From contig NC_014230.1 in the NCBI RefSeq assembly GCF_000196315.1, positions 1,570,001 to 1,634,000 of the forward strand: DNA of 64,000 nt, read 5' to 3'. Position 1 is the first letter of the stretch, and every line of letters starts with the position of its first letter. This document shows positions 1 to 7,491 of the stretch, in pieces. This DNA comes from Croceibacter atlanticus HTCC2559. Its GTDB lineage: Bacteria; Bacteroidota; Bacteroidia; Flavobacteriales; Flavobacteriaceae. The notes beneath the pieces were generated by a model that saw nothing but the letters and a program-made list of their open reading frames with translations, was not told where the DNA came from and ran no database searches. Both the position numbers and the translations under genes were made by a program.

Positions 1-569
1 AATCCTCTTAAAGAATAATATCCTGCACCATCTCCACCACGTCCAGTTGAGGTCCAAAGTTTTTCTATACCTACAGCATTATTTAAAGCATCTTCAAAAT
101 TTGTAACTACTTGAGACTCTAATAGCTCATTAGTCACTGTACTATAAACTTGTGTATTCTCAATATCTTTTAAAGGTAGTTTTGCTACATAGGCTGTTTT
201 CTTTCTAGAAAATTTATTTTGGCGTTCGCCATTAATTACCACTTCATTTAAAATTTCATTTCCTTCATAAAGTACAATATTACCTAGCGTTAAAACACCG
301 TCATTTTGTACTGAAACTTGTTTAGATTGTGTTTTAAAACCAAGGTATGAAATGGTTAATGTGTAGTTGCCTGCTGAAAGATTTTCAATACTAAAGTCAC
401 CTTGTTCATTAGATTGAGTGCCTGTATTTAATTGAGCAATTAAAACATTTACACCAGAAAGAGGTTTTTGGTCTGCATCTGTAATATGGCCTTGTATAGT
501 GCTATTTTCTTGAGAAAAGCAATTAAGATAGACTGTAAATAAGAGAACGATTGTTAGTAGTCGTGTCAT
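1..569 (-). CDS. TonB-dependent receptor, 5' part (runs off the window)
   Basis: I translated this by hand from the minus strand: an ATG at 569 opens a frame that stays open to base 1 (189 residues visible). Residues 1-20 are a signal peptide. Residues about 24-105 match a carboxypeptidase-regulatory-like (CarboxypepD_reg) domain, with the pattern IQGHITDADQKPLSGVNV and LSAGNYTLTISYLGF. From about 110 the start of a plug domain follows, ending in GRGGDGAGYYSLRG, a motif typical of FecA/FhuE-type siderophore receptors. Such receptors sit in the outer membrane and take up iron chelates using TonB energy. The barrel is outside the window. The gene has its own promoter and putative operators at 577-663. 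The siderophore role is inferred from the plug motif and the regulatory region. Confidence 0.88.
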   Translation of the reverse strand, partial: MTRLLTIVLLFTVYLNCFSQENSTIQGHITDADQKPLSGVNVLIAQLNTGTQSNEQGDFSIENLSAGNYTLTISYLGFKTQSKQVSVQNDGVLTLGNIVLYEGNEILNEVVINGERQNKFSRKKTAYVAKLPLKDIENTQVYSTVTNELLESQVVTNFEDALNNAVGIEKLWTSTGRGGDGAGYYSLRG

Positions 570-576
570 TTGTTTT

Positions 577-597
577 TATTTAGACTTGATATAAATA
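577..597 (+). promoter_or_regulatory. 21-bp box, downstream copy (putative operator in the receptor leader)
   Basis: Reads TATTTAGA, CTTG, ATATAAATA on the plus strand. It matches the reverse complement of 643-663 at 19 of 21 bases, differing only at two inner positions. Its outer TATTTA and TAAATA arms are mutually inverted. It lies between the predicted transcription start and the receptor ATG, where a bound repressor would block transcription. The receptor context suggests a metal-responsive regulator (Fur or DtxR type), but that is inference. Confidence 0.5.
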
Positions 598-603
598 GAT
601 TGT

Positions 604-627
604 TTTCGGCAAATGTAATTGCCGAAA
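604..627. promoter_or_regulatory. Inverted repeat overlapping the -7 of the receptor promoter
   Basis: TTTCGGCAA (604-612) and TTGCCGAAA (619-627) are perfect 9-base inverted arms around a 6-base spacer. The dyad covers the -7 element at 610-617 and part of the promoter spacer of the minus-strand receptor gene. It could be an operator that competes with RNA polymerase, or part of a 5' hairpin. It is unlike the two AT-rich boxes on either side, so a second regulator is possible. Confidence 0.45.
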
Positions 628-641
628 CCTTAGTATCCAAA
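610..641 (-). promoter_or_regulatory. Bacteroidetes-type promoter of the TonB receptor gene
   Basis: On the minus strand TTTG (641-638) is followed after exactly 20 bases by TACATTTG (617-610), a perfect TAnnTTTG -7 element. Transcription should begin near 603, leaving a leader of about 35 bases before the ATG at 569. The putative operators at 577-597, 604-627 and 643-663 lie on or beside it. Confidence 0.65.
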
Positions 642-642
642 T

Positions 643-663
643 TATTTATATTAAATCTAAATA
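643..663 (-). promoter_or_regulatory. 21-bp box, upstream copy (putative operator)
   Basis: On the minus strand it reads TATTTAGA, TTTA, ATATAAATA, nearly the same as the box at 577-597 read on the plus strand. It ends one base before the -33 TTTG at 641-638. The two boxes therefore bracket the promoter in opposite orientation, 66 bases apart centre to centre, an arrangement seen with repressors that bind cooperatively. Confidence 0.5.
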
Positions 664-722
664 AGGTTTTGTAATTTTCTAAAAGTAAAGGGTTTGGGGC
701 TCGTGTTTTTTAGTAATTAAAA

Positions 723-1133
723 CTACAATCCATCAAATATTCCAGAAATAAGTGCAGAAAATCCTTCTGAAATGCCATCAAATACAGTCTCTAAATCTAA
801 CCAAGATGCATCTATATCCATATCTGGTATAGTAGACCATTGTTCTGCTGTTGCACCAGAAACACCCTTAAGCATTTCAGCTTTCATAGAAATGTAATCA
901 CAGACTTCTCCAACCTTTTCGTGATAAATATCAAAGTCATATTTTGTGGAGAAGATGCTCATTGCCCAGCACGAAAAATCTAACTGAGATGCCCATTTGC
1001 TATTATTATGAGCCTCCTTTATCTGTTTGGGTTTATAATGCTGTTGTTTACCGTGTTCCTTTACAAGCAGAGTGCCAATGTCTTTTAAGTAGTCTTGTTT
1101 TTGATCTGGAATTTTATGACATTGGTCTTTCAT
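723..1133 (-). CDS. Hypothetical protein, 136 aa
   Basis: I do not recognise this protein. It has no signal peptide. The N-terminal third is rich in Lys and Gln, the middle has Trp and Cys (WASQLDFSCWAMSIF), and the C-terminus is acidic and then hydrophobic (EGFSALISGIFDGL). Its ATG follows the mnmD stop by 11 bases, so it is probably the last gene of the DUF4920-mnmD operon. The tight spacing and coding-like composition argue that it is real. Confidence 0.65.
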   Translation of the reverse strand: MKDQCHKIPDQKQDYLKDIGTLLVKEHGKQQHYKPKQIKEAHNNSKWASQLDFSCWAMSIFSTKYDFDIYHEKVGEVCDYISMKAEMLKGVSGATAEQWSTIPDMDIDASWLDLETVFDGISEGFSALISGIFDGL

Positions 1134-1144
1134 AAACTTAAGGA

Positions 1145-1825
1145 TTATGGTTTTGTAGCTCTCAACATTTCACGTTTGCCTGGAGGTCCTGGCAATCGCT
1201 CTACTTTAAAGCCAACAGCTTGCATTGCTCTACGTACACTGCCTTTTGCAGCATAAGTGGTTAAAACACCGTTTGGTTTTAATGCCGTGTACATAATCTT
1301 AAATATTTCTTCTGTCCAAAGATCTGGTTGCACGCGAGCACCAAAGGCATCAAAATAAATTAAGTTAAAGGCGTTGTTAGCTTTTATGTCTTTAAAGAAT
1401 TGTTGTCTCTTTGTAAGTGTGAAGTTTTTTGAAATAGTAATAGCCTCATCCCAAGAAGATGAATGCATTGTAGTAAAAATTGCACTGTGGTTTTCTGCAT
1501 TAAGAGCCGAAACATAATTTAATTTATCAACCTCTTCTGGTAGTACAGGATAAGCTTCAATACCTTCATAATTAATTACAAGGTTTCTTTTTTGTGCTTC
1601 TAAAAATGTAATAAATGCATTTAGTCCTGTACCAAAGCCAATTTCTAAAATGTGTAATGGGCTACTAGCGTATTGTTGTTGGTCTAAAATATGAGCCAAT
1701 CCCATATCTATAAATACGTGATTGGCTTCTTGTATTGCACCGTGTTTGGAGTGGTATTGCTCATCCCATTCTGGAAAATGGATCGAGGTACTACCGTCTC
1801 CAGTAATAATGATTTCGCGTTTCAC
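1145..1825 (-). CDS. mnmD: tRNA 5-methylaminomethyl-2-thiouridine methyltransferase, MnmD type
   Basis: This is the stand-alone form of the MnmC methyltransferase domain (DUF752), which uses S-adenosylmethionine to finish the mnm5 group on wobble uridine 34 of certain tRNAs. The SAM-binding loop ILEIGFGTGLNAF lies at residues 59-71. The catalytic region IYFDAFGARVQPDLW is near residues 155-170, and the family's C-terminal GSVRRAMQAVGF and PGPPGKREML motifs are present. At 226 residues it lacks the oxidase domain of E. coli MnmC, as expected for MnmD. The start is GTG at 1825, overlapping the upstream stop codon by one base (TAGTG), which implies translational coupling to the DUF4920 gene. Confidence 0.9.
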   Translation of the reverse strand: MKREIIITGDGSTSIHFPEWDEQYHSKHGAIQEANHVFIDMGLAHILDQQQYASSPLHILEIGFGTGLNAFITFLEAQKRNLVINYEGIEAYPVLPEEVDKLNYVSALNAENHSAIFTTMHSSSWDEAITISKNFTLTKRQQFFKDIKANNAFNLIYFDAFGARVQPDLWTEEIFKIMYTALKPNGVLTTYAAKGSVRRAMQAVGFKVERLPGPPGKREMLRATKP

Positions 1826-2358
1826 TACTTAGTTTGAATCTCTTCATTTTCAGATTCTGGTACTAATACACCATCTGCTAAAAATGAATATGTTCTTTTA
1901 GGTTCTGTAATAGCCTCAACCTCTTCTTTTGTCTTACCAGCATCTTCTGCATAGTGGCGTTGCTCATCCACAGAAACTTCTTGTATAAAGGCTTTACCGT
2001 GAACAACAACAGTGTCTTCTGCTATGTCTTTAGGCATAAAGAAACCGTAATCTTTAAATTTTACCATAGCAGTCTCACTGTTTGGCATATCTAACTTCAT
2101 CCAGCAGCCTTTATTTTGGCATACTGCATTTACTTTGGCCTCAAATGCAACAACAATAGTATCGTTAGCTTCCATAGAGTTATAAAGAGCTGCCATGTCT
2201 TCTGCAGATTTTGGTGTTTTAGCATCAAAAGCTTCGCCTTTCAAACTGTAAGCATTTTCCTGCACCTCTTTTTCCTCAATCGTTTTCGGAGTATCTTTGC
2301 AGGATTGAAGGTTTACAAGTAAAATGAGCGAAAAAATAGTGTATTTTAAAGTATTCAT
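1825..2358 (-). CDS. DUF4920 lipoprotein
   Basis: A 177-residue predicted lipoprotein: residues 1-19 are a signal peptide and Cys20 sits in the lipobox LQSC. The body matches the DUF4920 family of Bacteroidetes, with the landmarks VNAVCQNKGCWMKL, MVKFKDYGFFMP and VVVHGKAFIQEVSVDEQRHYAEDAG. The paired Cys in CQNKGCW are conserved in this family and could bind a metal or form a disulfide, but no function is established that I know of. It is the first gene of an operon with mnmD. Confidence 0.85.
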   Translation of the reverse strand: MNTLKYTIFSLILLVNLQSCKDTPKTIEEKEVQENAYSLKGEAFDAKTPKSAEDMAALYNSMEANDTIVVAFEAKVNAVCQNKGCWMKLDMPNSETAMVKFKDYGFFMPKDIAEDTVVVHGKAFIQEVSVDEQRHYAEDAGKTKEEVEAITEPKRTYSFLADGVLVPESENEEIQTK

Positions 2359-2427
2359 TGTATTAAGTATATTATAATTTAAGTCAAAATTAAGAAAACC
2401 TTACGTATTGTAACCAACGCGATATTG

Positions 2428-2435
2428 TATTTTTG
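2428..2435 (+). promoter_or_regulatory. -7 promoter element for ilvE
   Basis: TATTTTTG fits TAnnTTTG exactly. An upstream ATTG at 2407-2410 is a plausible -33 element with 17 bases between. The ATG at 2453 follows about 12 bases after the expected transcription start. Confidence 0.5.
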
Positions 2436-2452
2436 CAAAAAACATAAAATTC

Positions 2453-3526
2453 ATGGAATCAATGACAGATGCTCCAATTAAAATTACGAAAACTACAGCT
2501 TCTAAATTAGAACAGGTAGACTTTAGTAATTTAACATTCGGGAAAAATTTTACAGACCACATGTTTGTGTGCGACTATAAAAATGGCGAATGGCAGACAC
2601 CAGAGATTGTTCCTTACGGCCCAATTACTATGGAGCCGTCAGCTAAAGTGTTTCACTACGGTCAAGCCGTTTTTGAAGGCATGAAAGCCTTTAAGGATGA
2701 TAATGATGATGTGTTTTTGTTTAGACCAAAAGACAATTTAGATAGAATTAATAAGTCTGCCAAGCGTATGGCTATACCAGCATTTCCAGAATCTTACTTT
2801 ATGGAAGGCTTACAAGCGCTCTTAAATTTAGATCGTAATTGGATTAAAGCTGGAGCAGGAAACTCTTTATACATAAGACCTTTTGTAATTGCAACAGAGT
2901 CTGGTGTATCTGCATCTCCATCGTCGTCTTATAGGTTTATGATAATTTGTGCGCCAGCAAACGCATATTACAAAGGTGAAGTAAAAGTACTGTTTGCCGA
3001 AAAGTATAGCCGATCTGCAGATGGTGGTGTTGGTTATGCAAAAGCAGCAGGAAACTACGGTGCGCAATTTTTCCCAACAAGTTTAGCACAAGCAGAAGGT
3101 TTTCAGCAAATTATCTGGACAGATGCTAAAACTCACGAGTATTTAGAGGAAGCAGGTACAATGAATATTTTCTTTAGAGTAAATGACACGTTACTAACAG
3201 CACCTATAAGCGACCGTATTTTAGATGGTATTACACGTAAGAGTTTAATACAAATTGCTGAAGATAAAGGTATAGATGTACAAGTAAGACCAGTATCTGT
3301 TAAGGAAATTGTGGAGGCTGCTAAAAATGGATCTTTAAAAGAAATATTTGGTGCAGGTACTGCTGCAACTATTAATCCTATTTCTGGATTTGGACATAAA
3401 GGCGAGACTTTTGATTTACCAAAATTAGAATCTTCTTACGCTTCTAACTTCAAAAAGGAGTTAATGGCTATACAATACAACACTAAAGATGATCCTTATG
3501 GTTGGAGACATAAAGTATTGTCTTAA
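2453..3526 (+). CDS. ilvE: Branched-chain amino acid aminotransferase
   Basis: A class IV PLP aminotransferase catalysing the last step of valine, leucine and isoleucine synthesis and the first step of their breakdown. At 357 residues it has the length of the type II (eukaryote-like) enzyme. Seen directly are YGPITMEPSAKVFHYGQAVFEGMKAF in the N-terminal half, the PLP-binding lysine in GYAKAAGNYG at about K197, the loop EEAGTMNIFF, and GAGTAATINPI near the end. A second ATG lies three codons downstream (2462). The gene has its own promoter and a strong hairpin terminator, so it appears monocistronic. In the branched-chain degradation route its products would feed propionyl-CoA toward the mutase encoded at 14800-19443. 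Confidence 0.95.
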   Translation: MESMTDAPIKITKTTASKLEQVDFSNLTFGKNFTDHMFVCDYKNGEWQTPEIVPYGPITMEPSAKVFHYGQAVFEGMKAFKDDNDDVFLFRPKDNLDRINKSAKRMAIPAFPESYFMEGLQALLNLDRNWIKAGAGNSLYIRPFVIATESGVSASPSSSYRFMIICAPANAYYKGEVKVLFAEKYSRSADGGVGYAKAAGNYGAQFFPTSLAQAEGFQQIIWTDAKTHEYLEEAGTMNIFFRVNDTLLTAPISDRILDGITRKSLIQIAEDKGIDVQVRPVSVKEIVEAAKNGSLKEIFGAGTAATINPISGFGHKGETFDLPKLESSYASNFKKELMAIQYNTKDDPYGWRHKVLS

Positions 3527-3543
3527 CATATTACCAAAACTTA

Positions 3544-3582
3544 ATACCGAATTGTGATTTTAGATTAATCACAATTCGGTAT
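3544..3582 (+). terminator. Hairpin terminator after ilvE
   Basis: A perfect 16-base-pair stem, ATACCGAATTGTGATT (3544-3559) with its complement at 3567-3582, around a 7-base loop. It stands 17 bases after the ilvE stop. The T-run after it is weak, so its strength as an intrinsic terminator is uncertain. Confidence 0.65.
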
Positions 3583-3635
3583 CATTATTGAGTAATTCTA
3601 TAGCAACTGGTAACGCCAAATTAAAGCATTTTCGT

Positions 3636-3643
3636 TACTTTTG
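3636..3643 (+). promoter_or_regulatory. -7 promoter element for the mutL-rhomboid operon
   Basis: TACTTTTG fits TAnnTTTG exactly and lies 11 bases before the ATG at 3655. No good TTTG -33 is visible at the usual distance. Confidence 0.4.
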
Positions 3644-3654
3644 AATCTAATGTT

Positions 3655-3945
3655 ATGGGACTACTAAAAACACGTAAAAATAAGAAATTTGGATATGAGC
3701 CACGCTATTGGAACGACAATGGTGAAGGCAATCCTTATAAGTTAAAAGGAAAGTTTGATGAGCAACGCACAACGCTTTCGGCTTCTGGAGGCCTTGTAAA
3801 TCGCTTTAAAACAGCTTGGAATGAGTATAAAACCGAGCAAGACAAGAGTTCTCATAAAACCATAATCATAATTGCAGCCATCTTAATCTTTGTCTTTCTT
3901 TGGATTATAGATTTTGATTTGACCATATTCTCTGACACCTATTAA
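3655..3945 (+). CDS. Small C-terminally anchored membrane protein, 96 aa
   Basis: The basic N-terminal two thirds (LLKTRKNKKFGYEPRYWNDNGEGNPYKLKGKFDEQR) precede one strongly hydrophobic helix at about residues 69-86, ending a few residues from the C-terminus. I recall that relatives in Flavobacteriia are often named riboflavin synthase subunit beta. Nothing in the sequence supports that name, as the lumazine synthase fold needs about 150 residues and conserved motifs absent here. Its stop codon is directly followed by the mutL ATG, so the two are translationally linked. Function unknown. Confidence 0.75.
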   Translation: MGLLKTRKNKKFGYEPRYWNDNGEGNPYKLKGKFDEQRTTLSASGGLVNRFKTAWNEYKTEQDKSSHKTIIIIAAILIFVFLWIIDFDLTIFSDTY

Positions 3946-5799
3946 ATGAGTGACATCATTCAACTCTTACCAGACCACGTTGCCAACCAAATTGCAGCTG
4001 GAGAAGTAGTACAACGACCAGCTTCTGTAGTTAAGGAGTTGCTTGAAAATGCATTAGATGCCGGATCGGAAAGTATACAGCTAATTGTTAAGGAAGCAGG
4101 AAAAATACTTATACAAGTTATAGATGATGGTAAGGGAATGAGCGTGACAGATGCACGATTATCTTTTGAACGCCATGCAACATCTAAAATAAAGTCTGCT
4201 GAAGACCTTTTCGCAATAAATACAAAAGGTTTTAGGGGTGAAGCATTAGCATCAATCGCTGCGGTCTCTCACGTAGAGATGAAAACCAAACAGACTCAAG
4301 ATGAAGTAGGGACTTATATAAAAATTGAAGGTTCAGAAATAACAACTCAAGATGTTTGTGTAACACCAAAGGGCACAAGTATCTCTGTAAAAAACTTATT
4401 TTATAATATACCTGCACGCCGAAATTTCTTAAAATCTGATGCTGTAGAAATGCGTCATATTATAGATGAATTTCAACGTGTAGCACTTGCACATCCATCT
4501 GTTGCTTTTGATCTTCATCATAACGGCAGCAGTCTATTTAGTTTGCCAAGTAGTAATTATAGACAACGCATAGTAAATATTTTAGGAACTAAGACTAATG
4601 AACGTTTAGTGCCTGTTGAGGAGGAAACAGATATCGTTAAGATATCTGGATTTGTCGGAAAACCAGAATTTGCAAAACGTACACGTGGCGAGCAATTCTT
4701 CTTTGTAAATAACAGGTATATAAAGAGTTCTTATTTACATCATTCCATTGTAAGTGCCTTTGAAGGATTATTAAGAGATAAAAGCCATCCAAGCTATTTT
4801 TTATATCTAGATGTAGACCCTAAAACTATAGATATAAACATACATCCCACAAAAACAGAAATTAAGTTTGAAGATGAGCATACACTATACGCTATGCTAA
4901 AAAGTGTGGTAAAACATAGTTTAGGACAATTTAGTGTAGCACCAGTTTTAGATTTTGATAGGGATAGTGATTTAGATACACCTTACAGTTATAAAGAAAA
5001 ACACGTTAGCATCCCAAAAATAGATGTAGATAGAAATTTTAACCCTTTTCAGGACTCACAACCTGCAACAGCTTCAAAACAATCTCGTAATTTTCAGCAA
5101 AAGCCAACACAATCTTGGGAAAGCTTATATGTAGGCGCAAATACAGAGGCAATTGAAGATAATTTTCAGACATCTGCTATAGAGTTTGAAAGTGACGAGG
5201 TAACGGGCAATTTATTTGAAAACGAAACAGAAGAGCATCAAGCTAATAGTTTTCAGATACATAGAAAATATATAGTAAGCACAATAAAAAGTGGTTTGTT
5301 GGTTGTAGATCAGCATAGAGCGCACACTCGCGTACTTTATGAGGAGCTTCTAAAAAATATAACAATGAGCTCTGCAGTGAGCCAACAGTTATTATTTCCA
5401 ATCGAGCTCCAGTTTAATGCTAACGAGCTAAGCTTATTAAATGAATTAAAAGATTCTTTAGTACAAACAGGTTTTGTGTTTGAGGGAAGCCAAGAACATA
5501 CATTAGTAGTTTCAGGAATACCCACAATAATAAATGAAAGTAACATACAGGATTTATTACAAAGGTTACTTAGTGATTTAGAGCAGGAAGTGCCAGGAAA
5601 TCAGTTTTCGCAAAATGACACTTTGGCAAAAAGTATGGCAAAAAGTATGGCTGTAAAAGCAGGCACGGTTTTGAATGTAGAAGCACAACAACATTTGTTA
5701 AACCAATTATTTGCTTGTAAAGAACCTAGCGTTACACCACAAAACAGAAAAGTGTTTGTAACACTTACCAGCAACGATCTGGATAATAAGTTTATCTAA
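3946..5799 (+). CDS. mutL: DNA mismatch repair protein MutL
   Basis: MutL couples mismatch recognition by MutS to strand removal. The GHKL ATPase domain (residues 1 to about 330) shows LLENALDAGS, VIDDGKGM and GFRGEALASIAAVS. A Gln-rich, variable linker runs from about 340 to 425, and a C-terminal dimerisation domain ends the 617-residue protein. The position where endonuclease-type MutL has DQHA(X)2E(X)4E reads DQHRAHTRVLYEE, lacking the Ala and the first Glu, and the distal motif reads ACKEPSVTPQNRK rather than ACHGSVRA. The protein may therefore lack the nick-generating activity. An exact 12-bp in-frame tandem duplication at 5625-5648 gives AKSM twice at residues 561-568. Confidence 0.93.
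   Translation: MSDIIQLLPDHVANQIAAGEVVQRPASVVKELLENALDAGSESIQLIVKEAGKILIQVIDDGKGMSVTDARLSFERHATSKIKSAEDLFAINTKGFRGEALASIAAVSHVEMKTKQTQDEVGTYIKIEGSEITTQDVCVTPKGTSISVKNLFYNIPARRNFLKSDAVEMRHIIDEFQRVALAHPSVAFDLHHNGSSLFSLPSSNYRQRIVNILGTKTNERLVPVEEETDIVKISGFVGKPEFAKRTRGEQFFFVNNRYIKSSYLHHSIVSAFEGLLRDKSHPSYFLYLDVDPKTIDINIHPTKTEIKFEDEHTLYAMLKSVVKHSLGQFSVAPVLDFDRDSDLDTPYSYKEKHVSIPKIDVDRNFNPFQDSQPATASKQSRNFQQKPTQSWESLYVGANTEAIEDNFQTSAIEFESDEVTGNLFENETEEHQANSFQIHRKYIVSTIKSGLLVVDQHRAHTRVLYEELLKNITMSSAVSQQLLFPIELQFNANELSLLNELKDSLVQTGFVFEGSQEHTLVVSGIPTIINESNIQDLLQRLLSDLEQEVPGNQFSQNDTLAKSMAKSMAVKAGTVLNVEAQQHLLNQLFACKEPSVTPQNRKVFVTLTSNDLDNKFI
5625..5648 (+). repeat. 12-bp exact tandem duplication inside mutL
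   Basis: The unit ggcaaaaagtat occurs twice in direct tandem, in frame, encoding AKSM twice within the conserved AKSMA stretch of the MutL C-terminal domain. Replication slippage could remove or add a unit without shifting frame. Confidence 0.85.
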
Positions 5800-5848
5800 A
5801 GTGTGTTATCATACAAGACGATAGGCAAAACTTTTAAATAAAAATACC

Positions 5849-6592
5849 TTGGGAAGAATAACCGAAACCGTTAAAGTTCTTATTATAATAAATGTCCTGT
5901 TTTTTGCAGGAACTTTATTTTTAGGAGATAGAGCTTATCAATTACTTTCTTTATACTTTATTAAGAACGAAAACTTTCAGCTGTGGCAGATTGTAAGCCA
6001 TATGTTTATGCATGGTGGTGTTATGCATATTTTATTTAATATGTATGCACTTTGGGCATTTGGTAGTCCTATTGAAAATTATTTAGGGAAAAATAAATTT
6101 ATCTTTTTTTATTTTTCAGCAGGTATAGGAGCAGCAATAATTCACACGTTGGTTAATTATTTTGCATATCAATCTGGCTTTAATTCTTTATTAGACGCAG
6201 GAATGACACCAGAAGCCATACAGACTATGCTTAATACAGGACAGTATGATACTAGTATTTTAAATAATGTATCAAAAGACACACTCCAAACTATGTTTGA
6301 AGCCTTTAATACGCCAGCTGTAGGGGCTTCTGGAGCTATTTATGGGGTATTGGTTGCATTTGCAATGTTATTTCCTAATGTATCATTATTCTTATTATTT
6401 GTACCGGTACCAATAAAAGCTAAATATTTTATACCCGTTTTAATAGGAATAGATTTGTTTTCTGGATTTACCGGTTACTCATTGTTTGGTGGAGGTATTG
6501 CTCACTTTGCCCACGTTGGTGGTGCCCTTTTTGGCTTTATCATGATGTGGTATTGGAAAAAGAATTCGTTTAACCAAAACCGTTGGGATTAA
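5849..6592 (+). CDS. Rhomboid family intramembrane serine protease (first of a pair)
   Basis: A 247-residue membrane protein with about six helices. The catalytic serine is S161 in GASGAIYG and the catalytic histidine H222 in AHFAHVGGALFG. The L1/TM2 motif VSHMFMHGGVMHILFNMYALW carries the conserved His and Asn. Rhomboids cut transmembrane segments of other proteins within the lipid bilayer. A TTG start is chosen because MGR followed by a hydrophobic helix is the usual N-terminus and no in-frame ATG fits. An insert between helices (residues about 105-155) is rich in polar residues. Its stop overlaps the next start (TAATG), so the two rhomboids are translated together. Confidence 0.9.
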   Translation: MGRITETVKVLIIINVLFFAGTLFLGDRAYQLLSLYFIKNENFQLWQIVSHMFMHGGVMHILFNMYALWAFGSPIENYLGKNKFIFFYFSAGIGAAIIHTLVNYFAYQSGFNSLLDAGMTPEAIQTMLNTGQYDTSILNNVSKDTLQTMFEAFNTPAVGASGAIYGVLVAFAMLFPNVSLFLLFVPVPIKAKYFIPVLIGIDLFSGFTGYSLFGGGIAHFAHVGGALFGFIMMWYWKKNSFNQNRWD

Positions 6593-7491
6593 TGAGTGCA
6601 ATAACAGATTTAAAATTAAAATACAGTCGCCTTAATATTGCAGAAAAGCTCATAGCTATAAATATAGTTGTGTTTATTTTTGTGTTTGTATTACGTACTG
6701 TTGGGTTTTTATTGCAAGCACCACAAACGCCTTTATTAGACTGGTTTGCCTTTCCAAAAGATGTAGATGAGTTTATTTTTAAGCCTTGGACACTCATTAC
6801 TTATGCATTTTTTCATTCTGGGTTATGGCATATTTTGGGTAATATGCTTATTCTATTTTACGCAAGTCAGTACTTCTTAAACTATTTTTCACCTAAACGT
6901 TTACTTAACTATTACTTTCTAGGCGCCATATGTGGTGCATTGGTATTTATGTTAAGTTACAATGTGTTTCCAGCTTTTCAAGGTCAAGGCCGTTCTACAT
7001 TAATTGGAGCTAGTGCTGCAGTAATGGCTGTACTTGTTGGTATTGCAACACATATCCCACATATGCGTATTAGACTAATGTTTTTAGGTAGTATTAAATT
7101 CTGGTGGATAGCTGCCTTTTTAGTAGTAATTGATGTGATACAAATTCCTTTAAATAATCCTGGTGGTCATTTGGCGCATTTAGGAGGTGCATTGCTTGGT
7201 TATATTTACACTAAGCAGTTAGCTAAAGGACATGATATTGGCAGCGGATTTGAAAAACTAGCAGATTGGGTTTCAGGATTATTTAGCAAAACATCTAGAG
7301 AAAAGAAAAGCCCTTTAAAAACGGTTCATAAAACTAAACGCTCTAAAGCGACTACTGCTAAAAAGCCTAAGAAAGATGACCAACAAAAGAAAGTAGACGC
7401 TATCTTAGATAAGATTAGCAAAAGCGGTTATGACAGTTTAACAAAAGCAGAAAAGGACTTTCTATTTAACGCAGGAAAAGACAATATATGA
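6592..7491 (+). CDS. Rhomboid family protease with C-terminal DUF6576 tail (second of a pair)
   Basis: A 299-residue protein from the ATG at 6592, preferred over a TTG at 6583 because it overlaps the previous stop as TAATG. The rhomboid core has WHILGNMLILFYASQYF, the catalytic serine S141 in IGASAAVMAV, and the histidine H196 in GHLAHLGGALLGY. After the last helix comes a basic linker (KKSPLKTVHKTKRSKATTAKKPKK) and a C-terminal module VDAILDKISKSGYDSLTKAEKDFLF that matches DUF6576. The downstream EEP gene overlaps by 4 bases. The substrate is unknown. The two paralogues may cut different substrates. Confidence 0.9.
   Translation: MSAITDLKLKYSRLNIAEKLIAINIVVFIFVFVLRTVGFLLQAPQTPLLDWFAFPKDVDEFIFKPWTLITYAFFHSGLWHILGNMLILFYASQYFLNYFSPKRLLNYYFLGAICGALVFMLSYNVFPAFQGQGRSTLIGASAAVMAVLVGIATHIPHMRIRLMFLGSIKFWWIAAFLVVIDVIQIPLNNPGGHLAHLGGALLGYIYTKQLAKGHDIGSGFEKLADWVSGLFSKTSREKKSPLKTVHKTKRSKATTAKKPKKDDQQKKVDAILDKISKSGYDSLTKAEKDFLFNAGKDNI

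Noticed and set aside
3655-3945. Naming as riboflavin synthase subunit beta
   Set aside because: The protein is only 96 residues with one membrane helix and has no lumazine synthase motifs. The name appears to be a propagated error.
6583-6592. Upstream TTG start for the second rhomboid protease
   Set aside because: The ATG at 6592 overlaps the previous stop as TAATG, a common coupling arrangement here, and gives the natural N-terminus.
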